A stretch of DNA of 64,000 nt from the NCBI RefSeq assembly GCF_000090795.2, contig NW_003546263.1, positions 332,787 to 396,786 of the forward strand, written 5' to 3'. The notes beneath the pieces are model-generated. The model made no database searches. It saw only the letters and a program-made list of their open reading frames with translations, and had not been told where the DNA came from. The DNA is from Amphimedon queenslandica. Taxonomy: Eukaryota; Porifera; Demospongiae; Haplosclerida; Niphatidae. Below are positions 59,231-64,000 of this stretch, piece after piece (position 1 is the first letter of the stretch; each line of letters begins with the position of its first letter). The position numbers and the translations under genes are program-made.

Positions 59231-59982
59231 TTTAGAGAACTTGATACTAATGCTGCTTAAACACTTTTCATATAACTTTAATATTGCTATAATAAATTTT
59301 AGTTTAAAATGCACATTTAAATGGAGGTTTCTTTGATATGGTCTTTTTTCCTTCTATTGATCTGCAATAAATTATTATGATAATGCTAAAGAATATTAAT
59401 TGGATAAAGTACCCTGTGAGTGCCTTTAAGGTGGTTGATATTTCTGTTGTTTCACTGTTATTTGGCCCATATACTGCCATAAAGACTTCTTGGGCCTTTG
59501 AAATGAGTCATGAAGTATTAAACCTTCAATTAACTATACTTACCAATTTTAATTGTTCCGAACCCTTTTCAATATGGCCAACCTGAAGATACACAGAAGC
59601 TAATGTCTTTCTTGTACGTGATACCTGACAAATTTTTAGCAGTTTAAGTACATAATTATACCTTCACACTGCCTTCCCCATACAGAACTGATTGGTTAAC
59701 AATTAACTCTTTCAAATGTTTTATTGCTTCCTGTATTAAAATTAAGGAAAATCTTTAAAATGAAGAATACCTCAAATCGTGACTGCATTACCAATAATTT
59801 GACCAATTCTTCCTATACAAAATTTGAATTTTTTCATTCATATTTATGTTGTATACCTGTACTAAAATGGCTTTATGATGTGAAGAACTTTTTACTAGAA
59901 CATAAATATTATATGCACCCCATAGTGTATCTTCTAATTTTACAGCAGCTAGAAAGAATAAAACAAAATAGATTTTAAAATT

Positions 59983-62900
59983 TTATTTACTGTCATCAAC
60001 GTCATTAGTTTCTAATCCATACATTGTAAAATAAACTTTAGCCAATTTATTCATAACATCAGCTTTTTCCTCCGACACTTGACCAAAGCTATTTTAAACG
60101 TTATAGTTAGTGACATTGTATAAAGTGAAATACCATTCTGATGCTAATTTTTCAGCTTCTTGTAGTCTTGAAATTGATAAATCGTAATTCCCTTGTAGAT
60201 ATTTAACCTGTATATCTTTAGGTAATAAAAAAACAAGCAAAACACTTGCTTCTGCAAAATCCATTAAAAGAAGTGTTTCGTCATGAAAATCTTTAACTGG
60301 TAGTATCTTATATAAATCCAATGCCTATCACAATTCTGTCATTATGCTGACAAGATATATTAAAGCAATTACCTTTTCAAAATAACCTTCAGCCAAATCG
60401 AAGTTTTTTTGTTTAGTACATAATCTAAGACCAAATTAAAAAGAATTTTAAAAATTAAATCACATTACCTTCCTAAAGAAGTAGTTATCTTCATGTCTAA
60501 ATCTGGATCGTCTTGACAACTTAATCGATAACGGGTGAAGTAATTTTCCGATTTTGACAAACACTTTTCAGCATCAGTTAACCTTTAGTGAAATTTATTT
60601 AAATGAATTATAAGTAAATGCATACCGTCCATTAAGAGTCAGGATTTGACCAAGAATACAAGTGGCTAATGACAAAGAGTGAAGACAATTTGAATCATCT
60701 CCTAAAGTAGATGATAATGATTCTAGAATTTCTTTCCCCTCTTGTATATGTTGCAAGGATTGTTCTGGCAATCCTAGGGGACATGAAAAGATTCTCACTA
60801 CTTAAGATATAGAAGCATGTATTATTTTAATATTTATTTTTGATGAAAAAGTAAACAACCACAAAGGACTATATTTATACGTTCACAAATATAAATGCTC
60901 AACTTACATGGATTAAGGCTACGTTTACACAGCAACGCAAAACGCATCGTTTTTAAGGGTGCTGCACCACCGCCCACGCAAATTTTTTAATCTGTTGCTA
61001 AGGGAGCTGTTTCTCCCAAAGTACTTTACCAATCATAATGAAACCAGTACTAGTTACAAGACAGTAACTAAATAAGTTAGTAAGCTACCTTGGAGCCTTT
61101 AACTCATAATAGCTATGGCATCAAGAGCTAAAATACTAAAGATTTTTCAAAAGCGAAAAACTCCTCTTACTTTCGATTTGAATAACCAGATTTCTAGGTG
61201 AAGGCAGTTTTTAACCAAACAAATTGATTAGCATAGAGATATTTCTCCTTTTCTACTAGTAATGCCACTTAGTTTGATTTTTATATTGCTCAACACCACA
61301 TTTTCCTATATTAGCCCTGTTTAATTCAAATATCTCTATGTTACTGTATGTGTAATCATGTAAAGAGGCTATATTGTAAATTTGGTCTGATTCTGATCAC
61401 TACAGGCAAAGTTTTTCGAAAGTTTGCATTTTTCTGGCATAAAACACCAATTCAAAATCTAAACTTCATTTTACAGCTTTAGATATTTCCAGTCCCTTTC
61501 TTAAAGGTTTTTCATTAAAATAAAACCCATTTTTAGAGGAGCATAAAGAACCTAATAAGATTCTTATATGGGACACTTGTATGGCTTAAGCATTCCTGCA
61601 TAAAATAATTGTTGCTATAGGCAGCACCCTTAAAGTATCCACTTTGAACACTAGTTTTGTTTCCATAGAGTTCTATCAAGATTCTATCACAATTTTCATT
61701 CGTTTCTGTGTAAACAAAAGCATAAAACAGGCACAAAACTATACGGATAGCATCGTTTTCATTGCTGTGTAAACATGGCCTCAGAATGTTAGCACCAAAT
61801 TTAATTTTGTGGCTGTGTGCTAATTTGCAAAAACCACAAAAGTCTTGCTCCTTCAAAATTAAGAGTTGTCAGCCAGACTTTGGTTTCATTAATTAGAACA
61901 GTTGAGCACTAAATTGTTTTAGTTGGAATTTTATGCAAATACCGAAACATTAATAATACATAGTTTAGATGTAGCAAAAGTAACATAAGACCATGCATGC
62001 ACAAGTGTACACATATGCCTAAAGCAAAGTTCGTAACTGCCACAAAAGCAACATACATGTAACTACAAATCAAACAAATTTGGCATTAAGTTTAAAGTAT
62101 TATTAAGACTTTTATATTTACCCACAAGCTGCATACCACATGGTACCTGGTGTCATAGTCTAAAATCTTACGTAATAATTCCAGATAGCATTGCCCAGTT
62201 TTAATACAACAAAATGCATAAAACCAATGATTCCCACCATGTACAATACGAGCCAGAGCTTTAGCCTTGATCCAGTAGTCAACAGCTTTATCCCCCTACA
62301 TATAAATTAATACATTTACTATGGTCATCAATATGACTTTTCCAGGAAAAGTCATTATGTAAATCAAAGTTACAGTTCAGTAAAAGTAACTTTTAGAACT
62401 GTTCTGACTATTTTTAATACAGTATAGCAGGTTTTTTCAAGGATAATAATTTTCACAAATGACCTATATCCAGAGGTTCACAAAATTAATTTTCCCAAAT
62501 TTCCACTATTCTGCCATCTTCAACCATATTAAATTAATTTTTAAGGAAATTAATTTCACAAATTTAAAAAAATTCACAAAATTCACAAAATTTGTTATCC
62601 TCGAAAAAACACTAAAAGGTAGTAAAGCTTAATTGATTGTCATCACTTTAATAAGTGTCAGAAATAAAAATGCCTATAACATGCTATACTCAAAATTAAA
62701 CATTATGAGAAATTTTTCCCTTTAAAATAATTCAACCTTAATCGGGGATAGCAAATTTTTAAAACATGCTATAATAAATGCATTCATCCTATTACTATGA
62801 AAAAAATATTAAATGTCAATACAAACTGTTAAAGTATGGCAAGTAGGGCACTAGCCGCTAGGTCTCGAGTCTAGCTATTCCTTAAAGCTATAAATGCAAA

Positions 62901-63689
62901 CAACTTTACCATAACTAATTTCAGCGCCTTAATTATTATTTTTGTTATTGAAGTAAAAGTTTGATGCACACCATAATCTCTTAACTATAAAATCATGCCA
63001 AATTTAAAAGCCATTCTTCAAAATTCAAGTTTTCGAAAATCCGAATTATTGAAGATGGCAGGCAGCGGCATGGTGTATATCCATTAGATATAGGATTTAT
63101 CATTTTGCGGACCTCAGTAAAACTCCAGTTTTTAAGCAGGCAATCAATATAAATATGACAAATGTGCATTACTGAGGCAGCAGGTACATGTACCTGGTAG
63201 CTCAGTGGGGAAGGCGTGTGGCTGGATTTACCTATGTGCACTGGTTCGAGTCCAGCAATGCCTTTTTTAATTTTTTTTACTACTTAGTACTTACTATACT
63301 TAGCTATGTCCCATACTTATCCTACTTGGCTATTGTTTTAGGGTTTAGGGATTAGGGTGGCAGTTTTTTTTAGAGCGACCCTACTCATTTTAGGAGTCCC
63401 CAAGGTTAGTTTAGAGTTTAGTTTTTTTTCTATTTTAGAGTGTTCCCTAGTCATTTTAGAAGTCCCCAGTTATGTTATGTAAGTGGTAGAAATAGCCACT
63501 GCCATAAAAACGGAGTTTTACGGAGATGCACGGAATGATAAATCCTGCGCCTAATGGCTTTAGGCATGGTGGGAGTCAGATTTAGGGTCTGCCTGACTCA
63601 GCCAGACTCATGTACTATATATTAAAACGTGGTGTTATTCAGACTAGACTATATACATAACCATAGATATCCATGCTAACTACTGAATT

Positions 63690-63728
<39 letters not shown>

Positions 63729-63830
63729 TAGACTAGACTGTGTCAGACTTACTTTTTTATTGCTTTGCTCCGAATGTGCCAAATCGACAGTGTCTTTAAG
63801 CTGGTCTACCGGCCTCACTTGTAAATCCAT
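59983..63830 (-). CDS. TTC23: TTC23-like tetratricopeptide protein
   Basis: Start ATG 63830. Exon 1 (63830-63753) gives MDLQVRPVDQLKDTVDLAHS. Exon 2 (62295-62172) gives AKALARIVHGGNHWFYAFCC and QCYLELL. The next exon, starting at 60773, gives LPEQSLQHIQEGKEILESLS and ATCILGQILTLNGR. Then come LTDAEKCLSKSENYFTRYRL, TSLGRLCTKQKNFDLAEGYF, ALDLYKILPVKDFHDETLLL and KYLQGNYDLSISRLQEAEKL, ending with MNKLAKVYFTMYGLE and a stop at 59983-59985. The 'ALTRIVYGDNHW' and 'LALAYFEKAI' type signatures are those of TTC23, a TPR protein of the ciliary EvC zone in vertebrates. This product is about 290 residues, shorter than the human 447, so C-terminal repeats are fewer. Two large introns (63752-62296, 62171-60774) carry mobile elements. 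Confidence 0.8.
60914..61783. mobile_element. TIR element (GGCTACGTTTACACAGCAA ends), with a nested element
   Basis: Left AAGGCTACGTTTACACAGCA; reverse complement of right GAGGCCATGTTTACACAGCA, continuing to AAAACG on both sides. A second element is inserted after AAAACGCATCGTT (60957-61629). TTAA is seen at the left edge only. No transposase is recognised. Confidence 0.7.
60957..61629. mobile_element. Nested element flanked by TTAA, GGGTGCTGC ends
   Basis: Left TTAAGGGTGCTGCACC; right end reverse complement TTTAAGGGTGCTGCC. TTAA flanks at 60953-60956 and 61630-61633. 673 bp and non-coding by eye. It sits inside the GGCTACGTTTACACAG element, so it is the younger of the two. Confidence 0.7.
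62418..62621. mobile_element. MITE, TACAGTATAGCAGG / TTTTTTC subtype
   Basis: Left end TACAGTATAGCAGGTTTTTT; right end reverse complement TACCTTTTAGTGTTTTTTCG, then AGGATAAC on both. TA-flanked. Related to the relic at 53443-53627. Confidence 0.75.
63185..63290 (+). repeat. tRNA-derived SINE head (A and B boxes)
   Basis: TAGCTCAGTGGGGAAGGCG fits a Pol III A box and D arm; GGTTCGAGTCC (about 63242-63252) is a perfect B box, 50 bp downstream. A poly-T/TTTTTTAATTTTTTTT tail follows from 63264. The acceptor arms do not pair, so it is not a working tRNA. The body probably continues through a TTTTAGGAGTCCCCAAGG / TTTTAGAAGTCCCCAG direct repeat to about 63480. Confidence 0.65.
63692..63724. repeat. 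(AT)n microsatellite
   Basis: About 16 perfect TA units inside TTC23-like intron 1. Confidence 0.97.
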
Positions 63831-63947
63831 TTGGCTTGGACAAGGGCTTTGATGAGGGGCAGGTGTTAGTTTTATTCATGAATTGCAACCATTTTTGTGT
63901 TGTCTAGTTTCTTCTACAAGGGCGTGGCTCATTTCGAGTAAACAAGG
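63831..63947. promoter_or_regulatory. Head-to-head promoter with a GGGCGTGGC box
   Basis: 117 bp between the TTC23-like start and a second start on +. GGGCGTGGC lies at 63920-63928, the same word as in the MPC2/TFG promoter. Confidence 0.45.
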
Positions 63948-63980
63948 ATGGGAAGGAAGAAATCTACACTCAAGAGATTG
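63948..63980 (+). CDS. First coding exon of an unidentified gene (leaves the window)
   Basis: The ATG at 63948 gives MGRKKSTLKRL, then a textbook GTAAGT donor at 63981. It is lysine/arginine-rich. Eleven residues are too few to name it. Confidence 0.5.
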
Positions 63981-64000
63981 GTAAGTAAATTGTATTCTGT

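Noticed and set aside
61533-61856. 107-residue frame on the minus strand
   Set aside because: It runs across the end of the nested element and its host element, has no similarity I know and is AT-driven.
63185-63265. Functional tRNA gene
   Set aside because: A and B boxes are present but the seven bases before the D arm do not pair with those after the T arm.

Overview
The window looks like animal nuclear DNA, most likely from a demosponge close to Amphimedon queenslandica. It is AT-rich and gene-dense. Many introns are only 45-60 bp with GT..AG ends, genes sit head to head 100-160 bp apart, and introns are full of TACATGTA palindromes. The gene set is metazoan: integrin beta, a CNG channel beta-type subunit, TFG, MPC2, DOP1, SHPRH and a TTC23-like protein. 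The species is an inference; the metazoan origin is well supported by gene content. I see no viral, phage or retroviral element and no CRISPR array.

Layout, left to right. 1-1443 (+): the 3' part of an integrin beta gene. 1707-7405 (-): a SAM-domain scaffold protein with about 16 small exons. 7406-9723: non-coding, with a block of roughly 176-bp tandem repeats. 9724-16161 (-): a cyclic-nucleotide-gated channel of the CNGB type whose selectivity-filter residues are altered. An intronless unknown gene (12520-13509) lies in one of its introns on the same strand. 16366-16955 (-) MPC2 and 17117-18438 (+) TFG share a short head-to-head promoter. 18586-26063 (-): DOP1/Dopey. Only 128 bp away, 26192-27045 (+) encodes a small MGCCC-acylated protein, perhaps melanoregulin-like. 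27288-28283 (-): an orphan IBTK C-terminal module. 28380-29400: a second satellite block with perfect hairpins. 29469-30281 (+): a GH29 fucosidase cut off by an assembly gap (30282-30291).

30300-36100 is repeat-rich: a nested inverted-repeat family, a decayed THAP-domain gene or transposon, several MITEs and a 22-bp tandem repeat. 36134-38126 (+): an M14 metallocarboxypeptidase with propeptide. 38270-46897 (-): the SHPRH ubiquitin ligase/SNF2 ATPase, with three MITEs in its introns. 46916-58048 is a 'graveyard': many MITEs, a decayed VPS36 3' fragment, a decayed CWC22-like gene that keeps its introns, and one intact intronless prokaryote-like ATPase gene (51478-52665, -). 58049-59230 (+): a PTB-domain adaptor. 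59983-63830 (-): a TTC23-like TPR gene with nested TTAA-flanked elements in an intron. 63948-63980 (+): the first exon of a further gene that leaves the window.

The genes do not form one pathway. They are ordinary housekeeping, trafficking (TFG, DOP1, and the decayed VPS36), signalling and chromatin genes. The most unusual items are the CNGB filter change, the two decayed intron-bearing gene copies, the orphan IBTK tail, the prokaryote-like ATPase, and a pair of related hairpin-bearing satellite arrays in opposite orientations.
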